From: Chitinophagaceae bacterium
GTDB taxonomy: Bacteria > Bacteroidota > Bacteroidia > Chitinophagales > Chitinophagaceae
Assembly: GCA_016719015.1 (NCBI GenBank)
Contig: JADKAZ010000001.1
Location: 1,445,483-1,509,482 of the forward strand
Length of the DNA: 64,000 bases
Direction: 5' to 3'
Shown here: in pieces, positions 44,869 to 54,011 of the stretch
Layout of the letters: every line of letters starts with the position of its first letter
Position numbering within the stretch: position 1 is the first letter of the stretch
Position numbers and translations under genes: made by a program
Notes under the pieces: generated by a model
Told to the model about the DNA's origin: nothing
Databases searched by the model: none
What the model saw: only the letters and a program-made list of their open reading frames with translations

Positions 44869-47800
44869 TTACCATACATTCCAATCCACCGCAATTGTTT
44901 CGTTTCTTGAGGTGGGTTTTTGCAAACCCTTAGTTAGTTGCTCTACTCTTTCACCAACTATCTTTTTCAACTCACTTATTTTCATAGTTGGGTATTTATT
45001 CATCGCTTCCAGAATGGAATACGTAAACACTCCGTTCTTTAAATCATTTCTCTCTAAGGCAAACTGTGTTCCTGCTGCCGCAGAGATAATGGTGGCGCCA
45101 GTACTCTTACCCACATTCACAAACAAGCTTTGCATCAGTTCAAAACTGTTCTTTAATCCAAGATGGCCTTCCTTTTTGTAAGCTACCGGTTTTAATCCTT
45201 TTATTAATGAGTCGGAGCTTGCATTAAGGGTTATCAAATCTTCTTTATCCACTTCACCACTGTGACAGGCATCTATCAGCATCAGTTTTTTTCTTGCGGG
45301 AATACTGTCGAGTAAGCTTTCCAGTTCATCATAGGGCAAACCGTTTTCCTCCGGCTTATCAAAATTTACGGAGTAAGTGGAAAGATAGTAGTCGTATTCC
45401 TTACTGAGCATTCCGTGGCCGGAATAAGCGATGATCACTTTATCATTTATATGTGTCGTCTTCAGCTTTTCCTTCAATGCCTTAACACTGGAAACACTTA
45501 CCTGTTCATTGAATAGCGTATCGATAATGATGGAATCTTTGAATCTTTCTTTTAATTTTTTTGAAAAATCACGGATGTCTTTTCCGCTATACTGAAGATC
45601 ATATTGATTGTTCTCAAACCGATCCATTCCAATTCCTATGAAATAAACCATTTCCGTTGGTGTGACTATCGGAGTGTGGTTAACGATCAGAGGCTTCCGG
45701 TAGCTTTCTGTCCCGTTTACATTTGAAATAGATGCTTCAACCCGGTTTACTCCTTGTGAAAGAATTATGCTAATTGTTGTATCGATATTATTACGATTGG
45801 ATTTGCGTATACTTATTCCTCTTTGTCCATATAGGGGAGACTCATTTATCCAGATATTAAATCGGTCGAGTTTGTAAATACTATCATTCCCTTTTATATG
45901 GAGACTTAGCTTTTCATTGCTTTGCTCATAGGAAATATCGGCCCTGTTTGTAAAATCCGCTGAAGGCACACTGTAGCCGGGCCTGAACGTACTGGTATCA
46001 ATGGCAAGTTTCCTGATCCTTTTTTCCCATGCTTTCCGATAAGATCTGATGAGTAAGGTATCCGTGTTACCGATTGCTTCAAGCACTTTATCTGGCCTGT
46101 TATACTTAACATCAAGCTGGTCAAACGTTATAACCTGCAGGTCTTTTGTAACATAATGCAATAGTTTTGCTGCTGCCGGAGAACATTGATAGTAACCGGA
46201 AGGAATATAAGTCAGGTAGTTAATCGTATCAAGTGCAATGGAGGTGTATATTTCTTTAATTGCAGGGGATTCATTCCCCTCCCTGTCTATATTAAAAAAC
46301 CTGGCCCCAAAATTCAGGACTGCTGCAAAATTATTTTTCCCGGTAAAAAAGGCATTAATCCAACCAGTTGAATTAGTATGTACTTCGCTTTCTTTTTTTT
46401 CGGACTCTGTAAGAGTATGAAGTGTAACCTTGCCATTACTTGCTGCAAGCAGGTATTGCTTGTTTTTATTGTCGGCGTTAAAGGAGACCGGGTCACCATT
46501 CTCCCCCGGGCTTTCAATTTCAAGCACTTCTTTACCAGTGGCAAGGTCATATTGCGCAAATTGTCCCGGTCTATCATTAAAAAATTGTGGATTGCCCGAA
46601 TAGAGAACATTAATTACTTTACCATCTTCTGTTATTTCAAGATCGATAACCCCTGTTCCAAAATGTTTAGTGTACAAAAGTTTCCCTGAAGCAAAATCCC
46701 AGCAGTATACCGTTCCTCCTCCTCCGGCTACGACGAATCTGTTGTCTAAGCTTATCCTTATCAAAGCCATAGAAGTCTCTGCAAGGAGTGTTTTGAACAA
46801 TTTCTTTTCATTTGTTTGCCATATTTGAATGGTACTGTCCCAGGATGCTGTAAGTGCATACCTGCCATCTCTGCTGATATCTACAGCATCGACATTTCCC
46901 CTGTGTTTATTCATCCGAAATATGAGCTTTCCGGTCGCTACATCCCATAAAGCGGCTGTTTTATCCCATGAACCCGTAATAATTTTTTTTCCGTCGAAAC
47001 TGAATTTAACATCCACAATCCACCTTTCATGAGCATCCCATTTATTTAACAAAGAACCGGAGGAAGTTTCCCAGATACTTAGCTGGCCGCTTTTAGACAC
47101 AGTAGCAACTTTAGATTCGTCCTCGGATAAGGCTATAGCAGTGATCCAGCTGTTATGCTCATTTGAAGATCTTAATAACTGTCCATAGCCCGTTTTCCAG
47201 AACCTGATATACCCGTCGATCTGACCAGTAACCAATATATTATTTTTTTTACTATATGCATGACCTGAAAGATCCATCACTTCACCTTTAAGACCCGTCA
47301 AAAAAGATCCTGTAGTAGCATCCCATATTATAGAAGTGCAATCCGAGGAAGAAGAGATGATTTTTGTGCCATCCGGGCTGAATGCGGCATGCTGAACATT
47401 GGTGAAATCAACATCATTTCGGGAACCAGTATGTCTGTCAATATCGAGTTCATATAGTAGTGATCCTGTGTTAGCATCCCAGACCTGTAACCCCCAGCTT
47501 GCATAGCTTAAGACCTTATCAGAACCGGGATTGAAAAAAGCTCCTTTCTGGTTATCAGTGTCCCGAATAACATACAAGGTGTCGCCGGACGGCGCATCCC
47601 AAAAAATAATGACTTCATCTTCTCCTGCAGAAACCAGCTTCGTACCTGTATTATTATACTGAACTGATATAATTGGATTCGAGTGTCCAGGTCGATCAAT
47701 GATCAATTCATTTTTTTCTAAATTCCAGACCCTGATATGTCCATCATTAGCACCCGCTGCAATACTTTCACCATCAGGGCTAAAATTGATTGATGTAAAT

Positions 47801-48387
47801 TCAAGACCAGGAATGGAAAACTTCTCGTTTTTTCCATCGGGTATGATTTCTACAACAGTAATGCCAACACTTTCCTGAACGACAGCAATGGTTGATTCAT
47901 CCCTGGAAAGATCAGCCGCCACAATTTTTTCGATTTCCAGATCAGTCTCGTACACCTGGTCTCCGGTAACCGCTTCAAATACCCCTGCCGTAAAATAAGT
48001 AGTAAAAAAAATCTTATCCCCGTTTTTTGTAAAACGAGCCGATTCAATCCCCGATGATTTGGTAAACTCTGAAACTAATTCTCCTGTCTCCACCCTATAG
48101 ACTGCCACTGTTTTTTCGTACCGTACCAAAAAGTATTCACCCGTTTTATTAAAACTTGCTTGGTTGGCGTAACGATCAAATCCATGGACAGCATATAACT
48201 CAAAACCACTATTATTCCATATTTTGGCGGTTCCATCGTATGATGTATTTAGATATTTCTGACCGTCCGGGGAAATATCTGCGCTTAATACAGAAGTGGT
48301 GTGTCCGACCGGAATTACCAGGGAAGGATCCTGCGCATTCAACTCCGAAAACACTATCATCAATATTATTAGTGCGGTGGATTTCAT
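44869..48387 (-). CDS. WD40-caspase family protein no. 4
   Basis: A 1172-residue exported protein (signal MKSTALIILMIVFSELNAQ). WD40 repeats cover ~25-740 with sequence clearly different from nos. 2 and 3; the linker starts near 755 (FDQLDVKYNRPDK) and the caspase domain spans ~914-1172, His991 in AYSGHG and Cys1041 in IDACHSG, ending DWNVW. It is the first gene of the three-gene unit and is divergent from recA across a 269-base gap that contains two palindromes. The catalytic dyad is intact. Confidence 0.93.
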   Translation of the reverse strand: MKSTALIILMIVFSELNAQDPSLVIPVGHTTSVLSADISPDGQKYLNTSYDGTAKIWNNSGFELYAVHGFDRYANQASFNKTGEYFLVRYEKTVAVYRVETGELVSEFTKSSGIESARFTKNGDKIFFTTYFTAGVFEAVTGDQVYETDLEIEKIVAADLSRDESTIAVVQESVGITVVEIIPDGKNEKFSIPGLEFTSINFSPDGESIAAGANDGHIRVWNLEKNELIIDRPGHSNPIISVQYNNTGTKLVSAGEDEVIIFWDAPSGDTLYVIRDTDNQKGAFFNPGSDKVLSYASWGLQVWDANTGSLLYELDIDRHTGSRNDVDFTNVQHAAFSPDGTKIISSSSDCTSIIWDATTGSFLTGLKGEVMDLSGHAYSKKNNILVTGQIDGYIRFWKTGYGQLLRSSNEHNSWITAIALSEDESKVATVSKSGQLSIWETSSGSLLNKWDAHERWIVDVKFSFDGKKIITGSWDKTAALWDVATGKLIFRMNKHRGNVDAVDISRDGRYALTASWDSTIQIWQTNEKKLFKTLLAETSMALIRISLDNRFVVAGGGGTVYCWDFASGKLLYTKHFGTGVIDLEITEDGKVINVLYSGNPQFFNDRPGQFAQYDLATGKEVLEIESPGENGDPVSFNADNKNKQYLLAASNGKVTLHTLTESEKKESEVHTNSTGWINAFFTGKNNFAAVLNFGARFFNIDREGNESPAIKEIYTSIALDTINYLTYIPSGYYQCSPAAAKLLHYVTKDLQVITFDQLDVKYNRPDKVLEAIGNTDTLLIRSYRKAWEKRIRKLAIDTSTFRPGYSVPSADFTNRADISYEQSNEKLSLHIKGNDSIYKLDRFNIWINESPLYGQRGISIRKSNRNNIDTTISIILSQGVNRVEASISNVNGTESYRKPLIVNHTPIVTPTEMVYFIGIGMDRFENNQYDLQYSGKDIRDFSKKLKERFKDSIIIDTLFNEQVSVSSVKALKEKLKTTHINDKVIIAYSGHGMLSKEYDYYLSTYSVNFDKPEENGLPYDELESLLDSIPARKKLMLIDACHSGEVDKEDLITLNASSDSLIKGLKPVAYKKEGHLGLKNSFELMQSLFVNVGKSTGATIISAAAGTQFALERNDLKNGVFTYSILEAMNKYPTMKISELKKIVGERVEQLTKGLQKPTSRNETIAVDWNVW

Positions 48388-48584
48388 TAAATATTTTTAC
48401 TCAAGATATTCTTATCCTTCGGTGAAAACAATACCCTTAAAGAGCAAATGATTGGACAGTAACAATACAATCCGTATCCTGTTCCCTGTTAGAAAAACAC
48501 ATTTATTTCGTTTTAGTTTCCGGGCCTGCATACCGGCATAGGTATAGTTTAAAAATATTTTCCCCAAATTATTAGTTTTTAATT

Positions 48585-48626
48585 ACTAAATCATTTAGTT
48601 TTGAATTCTGGTCGAAATATTTCGAC
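48585..48626 (+). promoter_or_regulatory. Two palindromes upstream of recA (putative SOS-type operators)
   Basis: ACTAAAT-C-ATTTAGT (48585-48599) and the perfect 16-mer GTCGAAATATTTCGAC (48611-48626) lie 11 bp apart, the second ending 30 bases before the recA ATG. Palindromes just upstream of recA are typical of LexA-type control. The same gap serves the divergent caspase operon. Confidence 0.55.
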
Positions 48627-48656
48627 TTACAATACGCAAAAACATAACTTTAACCC

Positions 48657-49691
48657 ATGGCAAAAACAGACAAAACCCCCGAAACAACAGGCAACAACAG
48701 TGAAAAACTAAAAGCCCTCAAGCTTACAATGGATAAGCTGGAAAAGGACTACGGCAAAGGCAGTGTAATGATGCTCGGCGATAAAGCCGAAGCTACCCAG
48801 GAAGTAATTTCTACCGGATCTCTCGGCCTTGATGTGGCTTTAGGCATTGGCGGGCTACCCAGAGGACGGGTAGTGGAAATCTACGGACCAGAATCTTCCG
48901 GTAAAACAACACTGGCTACCCATGTAATAGCTGAAGCACAAAAGAAAGGCGGCATGTGTGCCTTTATAGATGCGGAACATGCTTTTGATAGTGCTTATGC
49001 AAAAAAACTAGGTGTTGATGTTGACAATCTTTTAATATCTCAACCCGATTATGGTGAGCAAGCCCTTGAAATAGCCGACCGCCTGATTCTATCCGGTGCA
49101 TTGGATGTGGTGGTGATTGACTCCGTGGCAGCATTGGTTCCTAAAAGTGAACTCGAAGGTGAGATGGGTGACAGTAAAATGGGATTACATGCAAGATTGA
49201 TGAGCCAGGCACTCAGAAAATTGACCGCTACTATTTCCAAGACCAATACAATCTGCATTTTCATCAACCAGCTTCGTGAAAAAATAGGAGTGATGTTTGG
49301 TAATCCTGAAACGACTACTGGTGGTAATGCATTAAAATTTTATGCTTCTGTTCGTTTGGATATCCGCCGTATGACACAGGTGAAAGATGGTGATGAAGCC
49401 ATTGGTAACCATGTAAAAGTAAAAGTGGTAAAGAATAAAGTAGCTCCTCCTTTCAGGGCCGCTGAGTTCGATATCATTTTCGGTGAAGGTATCTCTAAAA
49501 CAGGTGAAATCGTTGATATGGGAACTGAGCTGGGCATCGTTCAGAAAAGCGGTAGCTGGTACAGTTATAATAATGATAAGCTTGGCCAGGGCCGTGATTC
49601 AGTAAAACAACTGATGGTGGACAATCCTGAACTGGCGAAAGAAATTGAAGGGAAAATCAGGGAGAAAATTAAAGAAATGCAGTCTGCCTAA
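48657..49691 (+). CDS. recA: Recombinase RecA
   Basis: A 344-residue RecA, full length. Walker A GPESSGKT is at residues 77-84, Walker B VVVIDSVAAL near 141, and loops L1/L2 (GLHARLMSQALRKLT, NQLREKIGVMFGNPETTTGG in parts) are conserved. It polymerises on single-stranded DNA for homologous recombination and activates SOS autocleavage. Two palindromes precede it and a strong terminator follows it, so it forms a single-gene unit. Confidence 0.97.
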   Translation: MAKTDKTPETTGNNSEKLKALKLTMDKLEKDYGKGSVMMLGDKAEATQEVISTGSLGLDVALGIGGLPRGRVVEIYGPESSGKTTLATHVIAEAQKKGGMCAFIDAEHAFDSAYAKKLGVDVDNLLISQPDYGEQALEIADRLILSGALDVVVIDSVAALVPKSELEGEMGDSKMGLHARLMSQALRKLTATISKTNTICIFINQLREKIGVMFGNPETTTGGNALKFYASVRLDIRRMTQVKDGDEAIGNHVKVKVVKNKVAPPFRAAEFDIIFGEGISKTGEIVDMGTELGIVQKSGSWYSYNNDKLGQGRDSVKQLMVDNPELAKEIEGKIREKIKEMQSA

Positions 49692-49732
49692 GCAGCTGTT
49701 GTTCAATATTTTACAGATGTGTTAGTTTGTAA

Positions 49733-49760
49733 CCCTCCGGCTAAAACCGGAGGTTTTTTT
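49733..49760 (+). terminator. recA terminator
   Basis: CCTCCGG-CTAAAA-CCGGAGG followed by TTTTTTT, a classic intrinsic terminator. Confidence 0.88.
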
Positions 49761-49871
49761 ATTTCTTCACAAATATTTTACAGCAAAATATATAATCAAT
49801 GTTTAAACATCATTATATTTGTTTCAACTATCGCAACCACCAGGTTGAAATAGTCGTTTTTTAAAAAAGAA

Positions 49872-50780
49872 ATGAGCAACACAATCAACAAACCCGGGAT
49901 CACTGGATGGCTGCACCTTGTTTTTGGTGTTGGCCTTCTAATAACCTTTTTTTTACCCTGGGTCTCATGGAGTGGAATGCCGGTAACCGGTGCTGCTATA
50001 GCCACCGGTGATTTTTTTAAAACCTCCGTAGCCGTATCCGGACCAGAGAATCCCTTTCCAAAGCTTGCCTTTTCGTTTTATATCTTTTGGCTGATTCCTT
50101 TGCTTGCTGTTATTTCTGTGATTCTTGTTCTCTTAAAAAAGAAAGTAGTCCCTTTTTCTTTTATAGGCGGGTCATTATCGCTTGCCCTTATTACTGTCTA
50201 TTTCTTTTTTACGACTACCCTTGCTGTTGATTTCAGTATTGGAAATAACGTATGGGGTATGTTAAAAATCTCTGCCTATCTGCATGCACTTTGTGCAGCC
50301 GGTCTTATTCTTACAGCCTTTCCGGTTAAAACATGGTTACCAAAATTTGTGTGGTTATTGCTGGGTCCGGTTCTTGCTTATGGTGCTTACCAATTTGGAG
50401 AAAAACAGGTAATGGCTGAAACTTTTACTACAACAGATAAGGTAAAAGCAGATTATACGATTGCGGCTAACGATCTTATCAGGGAGTTTATGGCAAACGA
50501 CACAGCGACAAATAAAAAATATCTTGATAAGACACTGGTTGTAAACGGTGAAGTTTCTGCAGTAGATATGCTCCCTGATTCAACAGGCACCATCAAATTT
50601 GCGGATAGCACTGGTTCTTATGTAATCTTCTCTTTAGAAAAAGACCAGCTTAACCAGGTAAAAAATATTATGCCGGGGGATCCTGTTTCCTTAAAAGGTG
50701 TTTGCAGCGGCAGCATCTATAGTGAGATATTGGGAACCACCTCTATAAGTTTTAAACGAGCAATTTTAAATTTAAAATAA
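49872..50780 (+). CDS. Membrane protein with C-terminal tRNA_anti-like (OB) domain
   Basis: A 302-residue protein. The first ~190 residues hold about five membrane helices (LVFGVGLLITFFLPWVSW, YIFWLIPLLAVISVILVLL and others). The C-terminal ~105 residues (KADYTIAANDLIREFMANDTATNKKYLDKTL in parts, then VVNGEVSAVD ... MPGDPVSLKGVCSG) match the tRNA_anti-like OB-fold found on many Bacteroidota lipoproteins. The function is unknown. It lies 10 bases upstream of the YceI gene and is probably co-transcribed. Confidence 0.8.
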   Translation: MSNTINKPGITGWLHLVFGVGLLITFFLPWVSWSGMPVTGAAIATGDFFKTSVAVSGPENPFPKLAFSFYIFWLIPLLAVISVILVLLKKKVVPFSFIGGSLSLALITVYFFFTTTLAVDFSIGNNVWGMLKISAYLHALCAAGLILTAFPVKTWLPKFVWLLLGPVLAYGAYQFGEKQVMAETFTTTDKVKADYTIAANDLIREFMANDTATNKKYLDKTLVVNGEVSAVDMLPDSTGTIKFADSTGSYVIFSLEKDQLNQVKNIMPGDPVSLKGVCSGSIYSEILGTTSISFKRAILNLK

Positions 50781-50790
50781 ACATCAACAA

Positions 50791-51337
50791 ATGAAAAAAA
50801 GCAATTCTATTTCTTTCTTTAGTCACTATTACAGGAAGCCTTATGGCACAAAAAGTAACAACCACTTCTGCAGTTGTAAATTTTGATGCCACTACACCAA
50901 AAGACGCATTACCTAAAGCAGAAAACAAAACAGTAATCGCCTCGCTTGATAAGACAACAGGGGCTGTTGCATTTGAAGCGGCTGTGAATAATTTTGCTTT
51001 CAGCAATCCAAAAATACAGGAGCATTTTAATGCGGCAACCTGGATGAACTCAGCCAGCTTCCCAAAATTTACTTTTACTGGTACAGTAGATAAAATAAAT
51101 AAGATAAAGTTCAACAAGGATGGTACTTATAAAGTAAATGTTACTGGCAACCTTACTGTAAAGGGTATAGCAAAACCCATTTCTGCGCCGGCAACTGTTA
51201 CTGTAGCCGGGGGTGTAATTTCTGCTACCTCTACTTTTTCTGTCAAATTGAAAGACTATGAAATTACCGGTGCGCCAATTGAAGCTGGTAAAGTAGCTGA
51301 AAAACCAACTATCACTGTGACCGCAAGTTTTAATTAA
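50791..51337 (+). CDS. YceI family protein, frameshifted signal peptide
   Basis: A ~181-residue YceI-like periplasmic lipocalin. The ATG at 50791 is followed by seven A; with six, the frame reads MKKAILFLSLVTITGSLMAQ, a good signal peptide, and joins the mature part that starts near 50846. The mature protein has YceI blocks (VNNFAFSNPKIQEHFNA, SFPKFTFTG, VTGNLTVKGIAKPI). YceI folds bind long isoprenoid or lipid ligands. The extra A is probably a sequence error. An internal ATG at 50843 would make a leaderless protein and is not the real start. Confidence 0.84.
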
Positions 51338-51356
51338 TCTATACTATTAATATTAA

Positions 51357-51395
51357 AAGGCCGGTCTCAATAAGAGACCGGCCTTATTATTTTTA
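51357..51395. terminator. Strong bidirectional terminator
   Basis: AAGGCCGGTCTC-AATAA-GAGACCGGCCTT, a perfect 12-bp stem followed by a T-rich tract, between convergent yceI and the MG2/plug gene. Confidence 0.88.
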
Positions 51396-51407
51396 TTGTT
51401 ACCATTG

Positions 51408-53836
51408 TTAATTCCCCACTACCTTTTCCAGGTGTATCAGTTTTCCTGTGGCATCAAATCCTTCAATCACTATTTTGAATTTTTTACTGAAATCATTATT
51501 AAAAAAATTCAGTTTCATTGATGTTGTTTCGCCGTCAGTGTATATATCCGGGTTCCAGTAAAGTGTGGTTCTGCTATCTGAAACCGGGTGCTTTTGATCA
51601 GCATTATTATAATCGGGTGCATAAAACTGCTTTGAAATAGAATAGCCGTTGTATTCTACAAAACTCAACTTGTCTGGCTTTACATCCTCATTTGATCTGT
51701 CTTTTGTGTAAACTGCCAATGCCCCACCCGGAAAATTGCTGCCGACACCCACAAAACCTGCCTCATAAAACTTTACCAACGCCAGTTCATCTGCCCTGAG
51801 TAAACGTAATTCCAAAACAGTTGCAGGAGCCTCGTCGATAAAAACACCTACCGCCCATTTTTGCCCGGATATAAGGCTCATATTTTTTCTATTAACAATA
51901 TTACCTCCTTGTATTTCTATTTGCTGAATACGATTTTTTATATAATCCACAGCATTCAAAGATTTATCATTCGCCGGTTGATTAATATTATCAAGATTTA
52001 CTTTTCCGGGGGATCTGAAAACACCAGTGGTATATTTTTCGTTTACTATATCAATTGGCTTTTTATTTGATACGGCGTGGACAGTTACCTGTTCCAGCTC
52101 TTTTACTTCATCCAGTCTTGATTTTACGTATCCATATCTTGTATTTATTTCTTCTTTTGATCTTGTAGTGTTAATATCCCTTACCATCACATTATTCAGC
52201 ATAGTGCCGGGTAATACAGCAATCAGTTTTGTAAGTGAGTTATCGGTAAGAATCACCAACGCAGGCTTGGGCTTTTCCTTACTGTCAGTATACGCATAAT
52301 AGAGCTTTGCTTTGCCAAAAAATAACAATGAATCCATCCGGAATTTACCTGCTGCATTCACCTTTACTTCATAGTTCTGCGTTGTTGAATCCTCTGCTTC
52401 TACATATAAATTCAGTCTTCCATTCTCCAGTGCTTCCTTATTCTTTTCATCCATTACTGTTCCGCTGATAGAAATAAAGGGTTGTTCATAATTTCTTTTC
52501 TCCGGGTATTGATTGGCCAAAAGTTTTGTCCAGTTATATCTGCTCCAGCCATGGGTAAGTAAAAGATTGTCGATAGCCTGCTTTGTTGTATCGTTACGTC
52601 CGTTAAAATACCAGGCAGGATTATAAACGTATCCCTTTAAATCACTGGTTAATAATAACCGGGACCAAATATTATCATCATCATTAAAACTGCTACCCGA
52701 AGCATCTGTAATGGCAACAGAGCAGCTACGTTGAATGGCATCGGGAAAACTTAATTCAATATTGTTCTCCGCTCTTTTTGCTTCCGATATTTTTGTGGCA
52801 GCAATGGATCCACTGCTTACATACTCTTGATTATCTACAAAAGAAAGCCGCTCCGCTAATGGAACACCATCTTTATTAAATACAGTAAAATGTAAAATGC
52901 CTGATGGTAAGCTATCCGTTACAATATGTCCTATCACCGAAGGATAGTCTTCAAAAGAAATTTCGTTTTCATAAACCACATGGTTGTTGATAGCTGCTAC
53001 CAGCACTACTGTTCCGAACAGGGCTTTATCCTTTTCACTCCGGGAGAGCTGAAATTTTTTGCCTCTTGTTCCATCCTGCATTTTCTCATCCTGGATTTTG
53101 AGATTAATACCCGCAGCCTTTACCTCGGGAAGCTGGTAGGTTCGTTTTCCAGCGACCGTTTCTACCTCTGCAGTGTACTTTTTACCAACTTGTGGTTTGA
53201 ACGGCACTTTCCCAATTCCATCATGATATGTTTTAAAAGAGGCTATTGTTGTTCCTTCACCGGTACGGATAATACCATTAACTTCTACAGGGTTCCCCAT
53301 TGATCAACTGCTTTGAAGCCGACTACAGTTAAAATACCATCAACCAAATCACCGCTTTCAGGAAAAAACTGTACTGAAACATTTTGAGCAGCCGTTTTCT
53401 CAGAGCTAATTGTTGCAGCAGGTTTAAAAACGAATATATTTTTCTTGTAAATAAATGCTTCATCGTAATCAAGCATGGCGGGTGTAATGGCCCTCAGGTA
53501 ATAATTTCCCTGTGGAAGAGAATCTGGAATGTCGATACTTCCTTTTGCGACAGCCCCCATAACAGGGAATGATTGGGTACTCACCACAGCCCCTTTACTG
53601 TCGGTGAACTGTAAGTATAAGTTATTGCTGGCACCGCTTGGCTTCCCGTCACTGAATAAGTAGGCCTTAAAAAAAATAGTCTCCCCGGAAACATAATATT
53701 CTCTATCGTAATGAATATAAATTTTCTGCGGCTGATGTTCAAGGGCCAGCCTGGCCAGAGCCGTTTCAAATTTTTGGGCTGTGAGTTGAAAAGCAGTGAA
53801 TACAAAAACAAATGAGGTGAGAAAATATTTTTTCAT
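51408..53836 (-). CDS. Exported MG2-like / TonB-plug-like protein, frameshifted here
   Basis: A ~809-residue exported protein (signal MKKYFLTSFVFVFTAFQLTAQ). The N-terminal ~180 residues look like an alpha-2-macroglobulin MG2 domain (IYIHYDREYYVSGETIFFKAY), followed by carboxypeptidase-regulatory-like beta domains and, near 550-700, a TonB-receptor plug-like region (IQQIEIQGGNIVNRK ... GGALAVYTKD) without a barrel. The frame breaks at about 53290 (DQWG then NPVEV); adding one base in the TGGGGAACCC run restores it. Such proteins are common in Bacteroidota and their function is unknown. Confidence 0.8.
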
Positions 53837-54011
53837 GTGGCTATTTTACAGGGGGTAAATTAAGTAAATAAGAACCGGGAAAACATGATTATTATTTCAA
53901 CGGGAAGCCCGGGTGATAAAGATTGTTTTTCACCCTTTTTGGCTGCATGAGGGATAAATTAATCGATGTTAATCAGGCTTTGTTATTCCTTACCGGCTTT
54001 CATTAAATTGC

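Noticed and set aside
38185..48387. Many ~126-base periodic DNA similarities that could look like a repeat array
   Set aside because: They are in-frame WD40 repeats of the caspase genes and have no direct-repeat/spacer structure of a CRISPR.
50843..51337. YceI gene starting at the internal ATG
   Set aside because: This start would drop the signal peptide, which is readable upstream after removing one A from a seven-A run.
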